In this document: in pieces, positions 1 to 8,412 of the stretch
How positions within the stretch are numbered: position 1 is the first letter of the stretch
How the letters are laid out: the number at the start of each line of letters is the position of its first letter
Assembly (NCBI GenBank): GCA_027484085.1
Contig: JAIXQF010000004.1
Span: forward strand, 898,162-962,161
Length of the DNA: 64,000 nucleotides
Direction of reading: 5' to 3'
From: Actinomycetales bacterium
GTDB taxonomy: Bacteria > Actinomycetota > Actinomycetes > S36-B12 > UBA5976
Notes under the pieces: model-generated
Seen by the model: the letters and a program-made list of their open reading frames with translations, nothing else
Told to the model about the DNA's origin: nothing
Database searches by the model: none
Translations under genes and position numbers: made by a program

Positions 1-2
1 AC

Positions 3-1232
3 GGCAGTGGTCCTGGGGAGGCTCTCGCCGCTGAGTACGTGGAAGCCAAGCTTAAAGAAGTTGGTATTGAGTGTGAACGCTATGAGACCACAAGCGGTAA
101 GCGACAAGGCGTTAATGCCCGAATTGAAGGTAAGGACCCCAGCAAACCTGCACTGTTGATTCACGGGCACTTAGACGTTGTTCCTGCCGAAGCAAAAGAC
201 TGGACCTATCATCCATTTGCGGCCGAAGTTCATGATGGCATGATCTGGGGTCGGGGAGCCGTTGATATGAAAGATGGCGACGGCATGATTTTGGCATTGG
301 CTAGATCCTGGGCCCGCAATGGTGTGCAACCAGATAGAACAATTGTTTTTGACTGGCTGCCTGATGAGGAAGCTGGAAGTGAGCATGGTTCTGGCTGGCT
401 TGTTGCTAATCGCCCTGATCTTTATCGAGGCGTCACTCAAGCGGTAGGTGAGGTGGGCGGTTTCTCGCTAACGCTTCGTGAGGATGTGCGTCTCTATCTA
501 GTTCAGACCGCTGAAAAGGGTATTAGGTGGATGAAGCTAAAGGCCGAAGGAACTGCTGGACATGGATCTTTCCTTAACAACGACAATGCAGTTACGAAGT
601 TGGCAGAAGCAGTTGCGGCCGTTGGCAATCACAAATTTGATTTGGCTTTGACACCAACTGTCAGGGATTTCATTAAGGCAGTCTCTGATGCTCTTGGTAT
701 GGAACTAAGTGCTGACGATCCAGAAGAACTACTTGCACAACTTGGACCAATAGCGCGCATCATCGGCGCCACGCTTTCCAATACAGCTAACCCAACAATG
801 CTCAACGCGGGCTATAAGCACAATGTAATTCCTGGCGCAGCTGAAGCAATGATTGATGGCCGATTCTTACCTGGGTTTGAAGACGAACTGATCAAGGATA
901 TCGAAAATCTGCTACCTCCAGGTGTCGTACTTGAAGACGTTGTGAACGGTATCGCGCTAGAAGCACCATTCGAGGGTCCACTTATCGAAGCCATGGGCAC
1001 AGCTATTCGAGCGGAAGATCCATTTGGCACCCCGGTTCCTTATACGGTCAGTGGTGGCACCGATGCGAAGGCGTTCAGCACGCTTGGTATTACCTGTTAT
1101 GGATTCTTGCCGTTACTACTGCCACCTGAATTAGATTTCAGTGCAATGTTCCACGGTGTTGACGAGCGGGTTCCTACAAGCGGTTTGGAATTTGGAGCCC
1201 GTGTTATGGATCGGTTTGTCCGAAGCCTTTAA
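3..1232 (+). CDS. M20-family metallopeptidase, 5' end cut by window
   Basis: Zinc-dependent M20/M25/M40 peptidase or deacylase, probably a cytoplasmic dipeptidase or a DapE/ArgE-like enzyme. The frame is open to the window edge (GSGPGEALAAEYVEAK precedes the GTG used by the ORF track), so the true start lies outside. Metal-site motifs are present in order: HGHLDVVP, GRGAVDMKDG, the catalytic DEEAGSEHG, the dimer-domain motif TAGHGSF and a late FHGVDE histidine. It converges on the next gene with only 6 bp between stops. The M20/DUF5703/AKR/uppP order is common in actinobacteria. The family is clear; the substrate cannot be told from sequence. Confidence 0.9.
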   Translation, partial: GSGPGEALAAEYVEAKLKEVGIECERYETTSGKRQGVNARIEGKDPSKPALLIHGHLDVVPAEAKDWTYHPFAAEVHDGMIWGRGAVDMKDGDGMILALARSWARNGVQPDRTIVFDWLPDEEAGSEHGSGWLVANRPDLYRGVTQAVGEVGGFSLTLREDVRLYLVQTAEKGIRWMKLKAEGTAGHGSFLNNDNAVTKLAEAVAAVGNHKFDLALTPTVRDFIKAVSDALGMELSADDPEELLAQLGPIARIIGATLSNTANPTMLNAGYKHNVIPGAAEAMIDGRFLPGFEDELIKDIENLLPPGVVLEDVVNGIALEAPFEGPLIEAMGTAIRAEDPFGTPVPYTVSGGTDAKAFSTLGITCYGFLPLLLPPELDFSAMFHGVDERVPTSGLEFGARVMDRFVRSL

Positions 1233-1238
1233 CGGAAA

Positions 1239-1427
1239 CTACGCAGTGCGTTGCAAGTGGTAAATCTTACGGCGGAGGCGAACATATCGACTGCCATCTT
1301 GATAAACCCGTACTCGTTCAAGTTCCCAGCGATCGACTTCCGCCATTGCCGTTAGGTATGACTTTACGTCGGAGCGTTTTGTGGCTCGATGAAAGTTGAT
1401 TTCGCGAAACTCCCAAACGGCACTCAT
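1239..1427 (-). CDS. DUF5703 family small protein
   Basis: A small basic protein of 62 aa matching the actinobacterial DUF5703 pattern (WEFREINF near the start, WELERVRVYQDGSR in the middle, arginine-rich C-terminus). Function is unknown. I use the ATG at 1427 rather than the ORF-track start at 1436 because it overlaps the stop of the upstream aldo/keto reductase as ATGA, an arrangement that suggests translational coupling. No signal peptide or membrane segment is visible. The 3' end lies 6 bp from the convergent M20 gene. Confidence 0.75.
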   Translation of the reverse strand: MSAVWEFREINFHRATKRSDVKSYLTAMAEVDRWELERVRVYQDGSRYVRLRRKIYHLQRTA

Positions 1428-2374
1428 TGATTCCATCCGTAATCTGGGTAACCCCGATCTGGAGCAGAGACTTCATTCAACGCTTCGTGGATCCCATCTG
1501 GTAACTGAGCTGAAATCGAGTTGAGTACCACACGTAATTGAGCCGCTGTTCTGGCTCCAACAACTGCCGTTGAGACTTGTGGTCGGGCGCAGATCCAGGA
1601 CAACGCAACGTCGATTGGAGTAAGTCCTAAACCTTCAGCGGCAGTGCAAACCGAATCAACGATAGCTCGAGAACGATCATTCAAGTAAGGCGTTATGAAT
1701 GCCGAAAAATGAGATGTTGCAGCGCGCGAATCGGCTGGTGTGCTGTGTCGATACTTTCCAGTCAACACGCCTCGACCAAGCGGAGACCAAGCCATAATGC
1801 CAACCCCAAGTTCACTGGCAGCTGGAATAACTTCGCGCTCAATGCCGCGCTGTAATAGCGAGTACTCCATTTGGGCGCTGATGATCGGATAGTTTGAGCC
1901 AAGCGCGGCGCTGGTTAGTTGCCAGCCTGAGTAGTTGGAAATTCCTAGATAGCGAACCTTGCCAGAATCTACTGCGTGCGCCATGGCGCTAAGGGTCTCT
2001 TCGATTGGGGTGTACGGATCCCAGGCATGAACGTGCCAAACATCTATGTGCGTACGCCGTAAGCGCCGTAAAGATGCATCGAGTGCATTGAGTAAGTGAT
2101 TGCGACTGGCATCTCGGCGACGATTAGTGCGAACGCTTCCAGCTTTAGATGAAATCAATAAGTCTGGCTTTTCGCGGGATAATTCACCGACGATTTCTTC
2201 AGATGTGCCTTCACTGTAAACATCGGCAGTATCAACGAAACGTCCGCCTGCTTCGTAATACAAATTGAACTGATCTCGAGCCTCATGTATGTCGGTGTCG
2301 CGGCCCCAAGTCATGGTGCCCAGCGAATATTGCGACACCAGCAATCCGCTGTTACCCAAAGACCTTAGTTCCAT
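1424..2374 (-). CDS. Aldo/keto reductase
   Basis: NAD(P)H-dependent oxidoreductase with a TIM-barrel fold, 316 aa, the usual family length. The catalytic tetrad is visible: Asp48 and Tyr53 in FVDTADVYSEG, Lys77 in LISSKAG and a histidine in DVWHVHAWD. The C-terminal cofactor segment is also present (STAVVGARTAAQL). It resembles the YghZ/AKR11-like group that acts on small aldehydes, but the substrate is unknown. The ATG is preceded by TAGCGT plus exactly six bases, so the mRNA is probably leaderless. DUF5703 follows with a 4-nt overlap and is probably cotranscribed. Confidence 0.9.
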   Translation of the reverse strand: MELRSLGNSGLLVSQYSLGTMTWGRDTDIHEARDQFNLYYEAGGRFVDTADVYSEGTSEEIVGELSREKPDLLISSKAGSVRTNRRRDASRNHLLNALDASLRRLRRTHIDVWHVHAWDPYTPIEETLSAMAHAVDSGKVRYLGISNYSGWQLTSAALGSNYPIISAQMEYSLLQRGIEREVIPAASELGVGIMAWSPLGRGVLTGKYRHSTPADSRAATSHFSAFITPYLNDRSRAIVDSVCTAAEGLGLTPIDVALSWICARPQVSTAVVGARTAAQLRVVLNSISAQLPDGIHEALNEVSAPDRGYPDYGWNQ

Positions 2375-2380
2375 AAGTTC

Positions 2381-2386
2381 ACGCTA
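2381..2386 (-). promoter_or_regulatory. -10 element TAGCGT of the aldo/keto reductase gene
   Basis: On the minus strand TAGCGT is followed by six bases and then the ATG at 2374. This places the transcription start at the start codon (leaderless). No clear -35 element is seen. Confidence 0.5.
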
Positions 2387-2452
2387 GCGTTTGACACATA
2401 GATTGGTTTCAATGACTCGTGTGTGTCTTTGAATTTTGTAGCAGGGGGGCGT

Positions 2453-3286
2453 GTGGAGGAGCAACTTTCGTGGCTTCAAGCCATCGTTCTCGGGATCTCG
2501 CAAGGGCTAACCGAATTCTTACCAATTTCTTCAACCGCTCATACCCTCATCGTCTCAAGATTGTTGGGGTGGCCAGATCCGGGCGCAGCGTTTACCGCGG
2601 TTTCCCAAATTGGTACTGAACTTGCCGTTGTTTTCTATTTTCGACATGACATCGCACGAATCCTGAGAGCCTGGCTAAGTAGCCTATTTAACTCCAGCCT
2701 GCGCTCAGACCCAGACGCCAAGATGGGTTGGTACGTAATCATTGGAACCCTTCCAATCGGTGTTGCTGGGTTAGTGTTTAAAGCCTCAATTGAAACCACC
2801 GCTCGCAATCTTTGGTTAGTTGCCGGTGCGCTGATCTTTATGGGTGTCTTGTTAGGTGTAGCCGACAGATTTGCAAAACATACTAAGGACGAGGCAGATC
2901 TCAATTCCAAAAGTGCAGTGCTTTTCGGAATTGGCCAAGCTCTGGCTTTAATCCCAGGTGTTTCCAGAAGCGGCGCCACCATTACAGCGGGGTTGGCAAT
3001 GGGTTTTCGACGCGATGTTGTGGCACGGTATTCGTTCCTGCTGGCAATCCCGGCGGTGTTTGCCTCGGCAGCTCTGACGGCTGGGGACATCGCTTCCGAT
3101 TCTTTCGTTAACTGGCCGGCAACAGTGGTAGCAACAGTCGTGGCGTTTATTGTGGGCTACTTCGTGGTAGCTAGCCTCATGAAATATTTGCAAACTCGCA
3201 CGTTCCTGCCTTTTGTTATTTATCGGATCGCACTCGGATCGTTATTGCTGGTTTTGCTCGCTACCGGCGTATTTTCTGCAACCTAG
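2453..3286 (+). CDS. uppP: Undecaprenyl-diphosphatase
   Basis: Integral membrane phosphatase that converts undecaprenyl diphosphate to the monophosphate, recycling the lipid carrier for peptidoglycan and other envelope polymers; it also underlies bacitracin resistance in this family. Both family motifs are present: SQGLTEFLPISSTAH near the N-terminus and PGVSRSGATI in the middle, with about seven or eight hydrophobic segments. I choose the GTG at 2453 (277 aa, close to the family norm) because AGGGGGG lies just upstream. The ORF track begins at the GTG at 2423, ten codons earlier. It is divergent from the aldo/keto reductase gene. Confidence 0.93.
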   Translation: MEEQLSWLQAIVLGISQGLTEFLPISSTAHTLIVSRLLGWPDPGAAFTAVSQIGTELAVVFYFRHDIARILRAWLSSLFNSSLRSDPDAKMGWYVIIGTLPIGVAGLVFKASIETTARNLWLVAGALIFMGVLLGVADRFAKHTKDEADLNSKSAVLFGIGQALALIPGVSRSGATITAGLAMGFRRDVVARYSFLLAIPAVFASAALTAGDIASDSFVNWPATVVATVVAFIVGYFVVASLMKYLQTRTFLPFVIYRIALGSLLLVLLATGVFSAT

Positions 3287-3304
3287 GTTTACCTGCTTTC
3301 CGCA

Positions 3305-3310
3305 TAGTCT
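3305..3310 (+). promoter_or_regulatory. -10 element TAGTCT of the histidine phosphatase gene
   Basis: TAGTCT plus six bases leads directly to the ATG at 3317. There is no Shine-Dalgarno sequence, consistent with a leaderless transcript starting in the uppP-phosphatase gap. Confidence 0.55.
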
Positions 3311-3316
3311 TTACCT

Positions 3317-3991
3317 ATGGGAACTCTGCTGCTGATCAGACATGGACGCACAGACGCGAATGCGTCAGGTGTGTTAGCCGGTCGCACGCCAGGTGTAGTG
3401 CTCGATGAAGTGGGTAGATCTTCGACGAAGGCACTTTCAGAACGCCTAAAGGGCGTCAATGTATCCCAAGTTGTTTCCAGCCCGCTAGAGCGCACGCGCG
3501 AGACGGCTTCGATTCTGTTCGGCAATGCAGATGTCGTTCTTGAGGATCGATTATTGGAATGCGATTACGGGGACTGGCAGGGTTCCAAGTTAAGCGAATT
3601 GGCCGTTCATGAGCTTTGGCCGATCGTGCAACAGCGCCCAGATGAGATGATCTTCCCGAATGGCGAATCCATGAATGACATGTCGACGCGCGCTAGTTCT
3701 GCGGCAAGAGAATGGGATGCAAAACTTACTGCTGAGCACGGTGACAAAGTCGTCTGGGCAGCGGTAAGTCACGGCGACATCATCAAAGCGATCTGTGCCG
3801 ATGCAATGGGGTTACCACTTCGAAAGTTTCAGTCGCTATTAATTGAACCTGCATCAGTTAGCGTCATCCACTATGCCGAAACCGGCTCATCTGTTTCAAA
3901 GTTGAATGACACTGGTTCGGAATGGCTCTCTAAGCTAAACGATGAAGCAACAAAGGCTCCGACACTCGGTGGCGAAAGTGGGAGTAAATAG
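3317..3991 (+). CDS. Histidine phosphatase (MSMEG_4193-type phosphomutase family)
   Basis: Histidine-phosphatase/phosphoglycerate-mutase superfamily enzyme, 224 aa. The phosphate-accepting histidine is in LLIRHGRT at the N-terminus, the second core arginine in SSPLERTRET, and the second catalytic histidine in AVSHGDIIKAI. The actinobacterial subfamily neighbours DUF3090, SCO1664-family and mshC genes, and its substrate is unknown. The DUF3090 gene follows after 2 bp, so the two form an operon. The start is fixed by the RHG motif nine residues in and by a -10 box six bases upstream. Confidence 0.88.
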   Translation: MGTLLLIRHGRTDANASGVLAGRTPGVVLDEVGRSSTKALSERLKGVNVSQVVSSPLERTRETASILFGNADVVLEDRLLECDYGDWQGSKLSELAVHELWPIVQQRPDEMIFPNGESMNDMSTRASSAAREWDAKLTAEHGDKVVWAAVSHGDIIKAICADAMGLPLRKFQSLLIEPASVSVIHYAETGSSVSKLNDTGSEWLSKLNDEATKAPTLGGESGSK

Positions 3992-3993
3992 AC

Positions 3994-4545
3994 ATGGCTC
4001 GCATCATTCACACCTTTGATAACCCACAAAGGTTCATAGCCGGAACTGTCGGCGTCCCTGGCGAACGAACTTTCTTTCTGCAGGCTAGAACTGACCAACG
4101 TATTGTCAGTGTCTCACTCGAGAAGCAACAGGTTGCATTGCTTGCAGATAGGTTGACTGAGCTTCTAGATCAGGTAGCTCTCGCTGAAGGTGTGGACATT
4201 TCATATTTCGGCCCAGCTGATCTTGAGCCGTTAGACAATCCGATTCAAGAGGAGTTTCGTGTCGGGACTTTGGCCTTGGGCTGGAATACCGAGAGCCAGC
4301 AAGTGGTTATAGAGGCTCACGCCACCTCGGAGAGTTTCGAGGATGTGCCCGACTTAGAAGAAGATTCAGACTACGGTCCCGATGTTTTGCGCGTGCGACT
4401 CACAGGTCCGATTGCAACCGCATTTTGCACTCGAGCTGTAGCTGTAGTTTCTGCTGGTCGTCCACCATGCCCGCTGTGCTCCGAACCGCTCGACCAGCAA
4501 GGCCACATTTGTCCGCGTGCGAATGGATACTTGCGACGCGGCTGA
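3994..4545 (+). CDS. DUF3090 family protein
   Basis: A 183-aa protein of the actinobacterial DUF3090 family, recognised by its opening (MARIIHTFDNPQRFIAGTVG) and its C-terminal zinc-ribbon-like end, where CPLC is followed by GHICPR. The body is acidic. No biochemical role is established. It lies 2 bp after the histidine phosphatase gene with GGGAG as ribosome binding site, and it converges on the SCO1664-family gene with a 6-bp gap. The shared neighbourhood across actinobacteria suggests these proteins work together; that is inference. Confidence 0.85.
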   Translation: MARIIHTFDNPQRFIAGTVGVPGERTFFLQARTDQRIVSVSLEKQQVALLADRLTELLDQVALAEGVDISYFGPADLEPLDNPIQEEFRVGTLALGWNTESQQVVIEAHATSESFEDVPDLEEDSDYGPDVLRVRLTGPIATAFCTRAVAVVSAGRPPCPLCSEPLDQQGHICPRANGYLRRG

Positions 4546-4551
4546 CAAGAT

Positions 4552-5280
4552 CTAAAAGACCGGCCAGGGGACAGCTGGCCAATTTGGGCTCGGGCTCGGC
4601 AGCTTCTTTTGCTCAATTAGAAGGTTAAGTCTTGACTGCAACGCCGCTATTTCAGATTCATCGAGCAGCTCAATTAGTTCACTGTCGGAAATCTTCGACA
4701 GAAAATTCTTTAAATCATTGATGTACTGCTCAGGGATACTTTGTCCGATCCATCCCCAAAGCACAGTTCTTAATTTGTCTTCAGAATTGAATGTAACTCC
4801 ATGATCGATCCCATATGTCTGACCTGATTCGGTTGTCAGAAGATGCCCAGCTTTTCTATCCGCATTATTGATAAGCGCGTCAAAGACTGCGATCTGCTTA
4901 AGGCGATCTGAGTTTTCGTGCGCCAGAGTGACTTGATCGCCATCCTCATCTATGCCACTCATGATTGTGAGCCAACCTTCGGGTACTTCACTTGGGGAGA
5001 AGATGTCAACCGTGGTTGGCTCGGCATCAATCCACTTTTGAAATGAGCCAATACCGTATGGACCAACCGCAATAGTAGTTTCCGGAACGACATCCCAAGC
5101 CAACAGCTGGCTAGCTACATATGCCGCACGCTCACGTTGATGAAGTGTGTGATCTGGAAAGTCCCAGAGTGGACGTTCACCCGAGAGAGGTTTGTAGATG
5201 AATCGTCCTAGGTCAGATTCCACAACAAGGGTTGAGTTAGAGGCATTTACCATCTGTCCAATGACTTTGTAGTTATCCAT
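4552..5280 (-). CDS. SCO1664-family protein with PI3/4-kinase-like motifs
   Basis: The ORF-track protein has a spurious N-terminal extension lying inside mshC. The real product starts at the ATG at 5280 (MDNYKVIG), giving 242 aa. The family (SCO1664 type) has distant similarity to phosphatidylinositol 3-/4-kinases. Visible candidates are a lysine in FIYKPLSGERPLWDF, a catalytic-loop-like INNADRKAGHL, and YGIDHGVTF in the place of the DFG metal motif. The substrate is unknown and need not be a lipid. It lies 16 bp after mshC on the same strand, so the two are probably cotranscribed. Confidence 0.82.
   Translation of the reverse strand: MDNYKVIGQMVNASNSTLVVESDLGRFIYKPLSGERPLWDFPDHTLHQRERAAYVASQLLAWDVVPETTIAVGPYGIGSFQKWIDAEPTTVDIFSPSEVPEGWLTIMSGIDEDGDQVTLAHENSDRLKQIAVFDALINNADRKAGHLLTTESGQTYGIDHGVTFNSEDKLRTVLWGWIGQSIPEQYINDLKNFLSKISDSELIELLDESEIAALQSRLNLLIEQKKLPSPSPNWPAVPWPVF
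4562..4580. terminator. Short inverted repeat near the convergent 3' ends
   Basis: GGCCAG and CTGGCC are separated by 7 bp within the last codons of the SCO1664-family gene and just after the DUF3090 stop. It could end the plus-strand phosphatase-DUF3090 transcript. There is only a weak AATTT tract after it, so confidence is low. Confidence 0.3.
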
Positions 5281-5296
5281 TGATGATTTGCACTTG

Positions 5297-6508
5297 CTAA
5301 ACAATGCCAAGAATGGCATCGACTGCAATCGAAACCGAACTTGTTGCTTCGATTTCGTCACCCGACACAGTTTGTTGGGCCCAAGTGTCAACGAGCTGAA
5401 TAGCTGCAGGGGTATCAAGATCCTGGCTGAGTTTGGACACCAGGTCACTGACTGGACTCCGTGCACCCATCGGTTTTGCAAATGCTTTACGCCATAGTTC
5501 TAGTCGCGCTTGCGCCGCTGATAACTCCGAATCGAACCATTCCCAGTCGCTGCGATAGTGGTGGGAAAGTAGAACCAAGCGAATTGCCATCGGGTCAACA
5601 CCTTGTTCCCGCAATTTGGAAACGAATACAAGATTGCCCAAGGACTTACTCATCTTCTCGCCGTCAAGTGAAACCATGCCGGCGTGCATAAATGCTTGCG
5701 CGAAAGGACGCTTTCCGGTGAGAGATTCGGCGTGCGCCGCGCTCATCTCATGATGGGGAAACTTCAAATCACTTCCGCCACCTTGGACAGTTATTTCAGC
5801 CCCAAGGTAATGCGTTGCAATCGCGGAACACTCAATGTGCCAACCAGGTCGACCTTGGCCAAGTTCCGACTCCCAAAAAGGATCGGTTCCGGATCGACCA
5901 CGCCATAAGAGGGCATCAAAAGGATTGCGCTTGCCTGGACGATCTGGATCTCCACCGCGTTGAGCAAATACTTCCAGCATTTCTTCTGAAGTTAAGTGAC
6001 AGACATCGCCAAGCAAGTCGGTTTGCGTCATGTCAAAATACAAATCATCATCGAGCAAGTAAGTGACACCCAATTCTTTGAGTTTCACAACACTTTGTTC
6101 AATCACGTCCATGGCTTCTACGACGCCAATGTAGTTCTGGGGTGGAATGACCCGAAGTGCTTCCATGTCAGTTTTGAACAATGCCGTTTGCTCAATGGCA
6201 ATGTCTTGCCAAGGACGACCAGTTAAGTTGGCGCGCTCTAAAAGTGGGTCATCAATGTCGGTAACGTTTTGCGCATATTGAACTTGAGTGCCGATAGCGC
6301 GCCAGAATCTGTGCAAAGTATCAAAAGCAACATAAGTGGCGGCATGGCCCATGTGCGTCGCATCGTAGGGAGTGATGCCACAGACATATAGCTGGACTGT
6401 CTGCTTTGTTGGAAGTGCCTTTAGGGATGCGGATCTGGAGTCAAAAACACTTAGTTCCGCTGTCGCTAGATTCAGTGCTGGAACATCGACTTCACTCCAA
6501 GACTGCAT
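5297..6508 (-). CDS. mshC: Cysteine--1D-myo-inositol 2-amino-2-deoxy-alpha-D-glucopyranoside ligase
   Basis: ATP-dependent ligase that joins cysteine to GlcN-inositol, the penultimate step of mycothiol synthesis, in the cytoplasm. It is a class I cysteinyl-tRNA-synthetase paralogue. YVCGITPYDATHMGHAATY carries the first zinc cysteine and the HIGH-like signature, QNVTDIDDPLLERA follows, and GEKMSKSLGN is the KMSKS loop. At 403 aa it has MshC length and lacks the long C-terminal tRNA-binding part of CysRS. The opening MQSWSEV also matches MshC. The ATG is six bases after TAGACT (leaderless). It indicates that the organism uses mycothiol as a low-molecular-weight thiol. Confidence 0.95.
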   Translation of the reverse strand: MQSWSEVDVPALNLATAELSVFDSRSASLKALPTKQTVQLYVCGITPYDATHMGHAATYVAFDTLHRFWRAIGTQVQYAQNVTDIDDPLLERANLTGRPWQDIAIEQTALFKTDMEALRVIPPQNYIGVVEAMDVIEQSVVKLKELGVTYLLDDDLYFDMTQTDLLGDVCHLTSEEMLEVFAQRGGDPDRPGKRNPFDALLWRGRSGTDPFWESELGQGRPGWHIECSAIATHYLGAEITVQGGGSDLKFPHHEMSAAHAESLTGKRPFAQAFMHAGMVSLDGEKMSKSLGNLVFVSKLREQGVDPMAIRLVLLSHHYRSDWEWFDSELSAAQARLELWRKAFAKPMGARSPVSDLVSKLSQDLDTPAAIQLVDTWAQQTVSGDEIEATSSVSIAVDAILGIV

Positions 6509-6514
6509 GAACCA

Positions 6515-6520
6515 AGTCTA
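6515..6520 (-). promoter_or_regulatory. -10 element TAGACT of mshC
   Basis: On the minus strand TAGACT-TGGTTC-ATG places the start codon exactly six bases after the hexamer, implying a leaderless mshC mRNA. Confidence 0.55.
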
Positions 6521-6542
6521 TGAGAGGAAGTGCGAGCAGGAT

Positions 6543-7385
6543 TTAAGGCTCGCGTCGTCGTAAATAGCGTTCAAATTCCTTGGCAATCGCTTCACCAGAA
6601 GCCTCAGGTAGTTCAGCCGTGTCTTGAGTTTCTTCTAGTGTGCGAACGTAATCTGAAATCTCATCGTCATCCGTGGACAACTCATCGACGCCCAGTTGCC
6701 ATGCTCTGGCCTCTTCAACCAGCTCAACAACTGGGATAGCAGTATCGAGCAGATCTTCAAGGCCACGAATGAGCGCCAATGTCGCCTTGGGGCAGGGCGG
6801 TGCGGAAACATAATGCGGTAACGCTGCCCAAAGGGCAACAGAAGGAATTCCTTGCACTTCAAATTCCGATTGCAGGATGCCCAGAATGCCAGTCGGTCCC
6901 TCGTATTTAGAAGTTTCAAATCCTGAAATGTCTTGTAGCTGTTTGTTTGAGGTAGTTCCACTAACCGGTATAGGTCGAGTGTGTGCAACGTCAGCAAGAA
7001 GCGCGCCCAGGGTGATCAGAACGGTACGTTCACCAAGTTTTATGTGAGACAAGATATCGGCACAAAATTGCTTCCATCTCATACTTGGTTCAACCCCATG
7101 AACTAGGTAGATCTCAGTGTTAGGCAAGGTATCGGTTGTTGCCTTGAAAATCGTGGTTCCTGGCCAAGCGATCTCTCGATCTCCAGAAATACCCAAGCTA
7201 ACTTCAGGTCGATTGAACTGATAGTCGTAGTAGTCGTCACCAGGGAGGTCAATAATCTCTTCTGATTGCCAAACTTCTAATAAATGCTCCAACGCATCGG
7301 TTGCAGACTGGCCGGCATCATTCCAGCCACCAAAAGCCGCGATCACAATTGTGGTGTTTCTTGGGAAGGTTTGATCCAGTTCCAA
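6543..7385 (-). CDS. PAC2-family protein
   Basis: A 280-aa protein of the PAC2 (DUF75) family, named after a eukaryotic proteasome assembly chaperone; the bacterial role is unknown. The family start IAAFGGWNDAGQSATDALEHL is clear, followed by VHGVEPSMRWKQF and LGALLADVAHTRPIPVSGT. The last third is acidic. The ORF track starts at a GTG at 7394 that overlaps the AAAGGAG ribosome binding site. The TTG at 7385 lies eight bases after it and yields the natural start MELDQTF, so I prefer it. It is retained although no proteasome gene is seen nearby. Confidence 0.85.
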   Translation of the reverse strand: MELDQTFPRNTTIVIAAFGGWNDAGQSATDALEHLLEVWQSEEIIDLPGDDYYDYQFNRPEVSLGISGDREIAWPGTTIFKATTDTLPNTEIYLVHGVEPSMRWKQFCADILSHIKLGERTVLITLGALLADVAHTRPIPVSGTTSNKQLQDISGFETSKYEGPTGILGILQSEFEVQGIPSVALWAALPHYVSAPPCPKATLALIRGLEDLLDTAIPVVELVEEARAWQLGVDELSTDDDEISDYVRTLEETQDTAELPEASGEAIAKEFERYLRRREP

Positions 7386-7479
7386 GTAAGACACTCCTTT
7401 GCTTATGGCTTAGCCCCAGTTTAGGCGATCTAGTAGATGCCGAGTCAGCGAGTTTGGTGAATGCTGAAAGAATAGATAG

Positions 7480-8412
7480 ATGGAATCCGTAAACGTCGTC
7501 AGCACCGCTAAAGCCGCCGAGTTCGCTGTTGGTGATCGAGTGCAATTGACAGATACCAAGGCTCGCAAGCACACCATCGTTTTAGAAGCTGGCCGAGAAT
7601 TTCATACGAATCATGGTGCGATTAAGCACGATGATCTAATTGGATTAAGCGAAGGATCCACAGTTGCCTCAACTGGAAACATGATCTACTTGGCACTGCG
7701 ACCGCTACTACTTGATTTCGTGTTGAGTATGCCTCGCGGTGCTGCAGTGGTTTACCCGAAGGATGCAGCAGCCATAGTTGGGCTTGCCGACATTTTCCCC
7801 GGATGTGTTGTTGTCGAAGCTGGAGTTGGTTCGGGAGCTCTTTCTTGTTCACTTCTGCGTGCAGTTGGCGAGCACGGCTACTTATACAGTTTTGAGCGCC
7901 GTGAAGACTTCGCAAAAATTGCAAAGAAGAACGTAACTAATTTCTTTGGCTCTGAACCAACTAACTGGCAAGTGACGCTAGGGGATTTACAAGATAAAGT
8001 CACGGCGTTACCGGATGCCAGCGTTGATCGAGTAGTTCTAGACATGCTGGCACCATGGGAATGTATAGACGCAATTGCTCAAGTGCTGCGTCCAGGCGGC
8101 GTGGTAATTGCTTACGTTGCAACCACAACGCAGATGTCGAGATTTGTCGAGGATCTTCGGCTAGACAAGCGTTGGACGAATCCAGAGGGTCAAGAGCTGA
8201 TCGCACGGCCTTGGCACCTAGAAGGCCTTGCGGTTCGCCCAAATCACCGCATGCAAGGCCACACTGGTTTTCTTGTTACAGCTCGTAGATTAGCCCCAGG
8301 AGTTGTTTTACCGGCTCGTCGAATTCGCCCAACGAAAGGCGGATTGGATACTGTTACAGAACAAGGGGCAGACATTGCAGTTGATTTAAACGGGGAGGCA
8401 GCACATGACTGA
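7480..8412 (+). CDS. trmI: tRNA (adenine-N1)-methyltransferase
   Basis: SAM-dependent methyltransferase making m1A58 in the T-loop of tRNA; actinobacterial TrmI is a homotetramer. The N-terminal beta domain includes [14 protein letters not shown]. The Rossmann SAM-binding motif is [12 protein letters not shown], with [13 protein letters not shown] and the catalytic-site [12 protein letters not shown] downstream. It is 310 aa, slightly longer than typical. It lies directly upstream of mpa, overlapping it by 8 nt, as in other actinobacteria. No SD is seen; AAGAAT six bases before the ATG resembles a leaderless -10. Confidence 0.93.
   Translation: MESVNVVSTAKAAEFAVGDRVQLTDTKARKHTIVLEAGREFHTNHGAIKHDDLIGLSEGSTVASTGNMIYLALRPLLLDFVLSMPRGAAVVYPKDAAAIVGLADIFPGCVVVEAGVGSGALSCSLLRAVGEHGYLYSFERREDFAKIAKKNVTNFFGSEPTNWQVTLGDLQDKVTALPDASVDRVVLDMLAPWECIDAIAQVLRPGGVVIAYVATTTQMSRFVEDLRLDKRWTNPEGQELIARPWHLEGLAVRPNHRMQGHTGFLVTARRLAPGVVLPARRIRPTKGGLDTVTEQGADIAVDLNGEAAHD

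Noticed and set aside
5281-5481. N-terminal extension of the SCO1664-family ORF
   Set aside because: It lies inside mshC in another frame and does not resemble the family; the ATG at 5280 gives the natural start.
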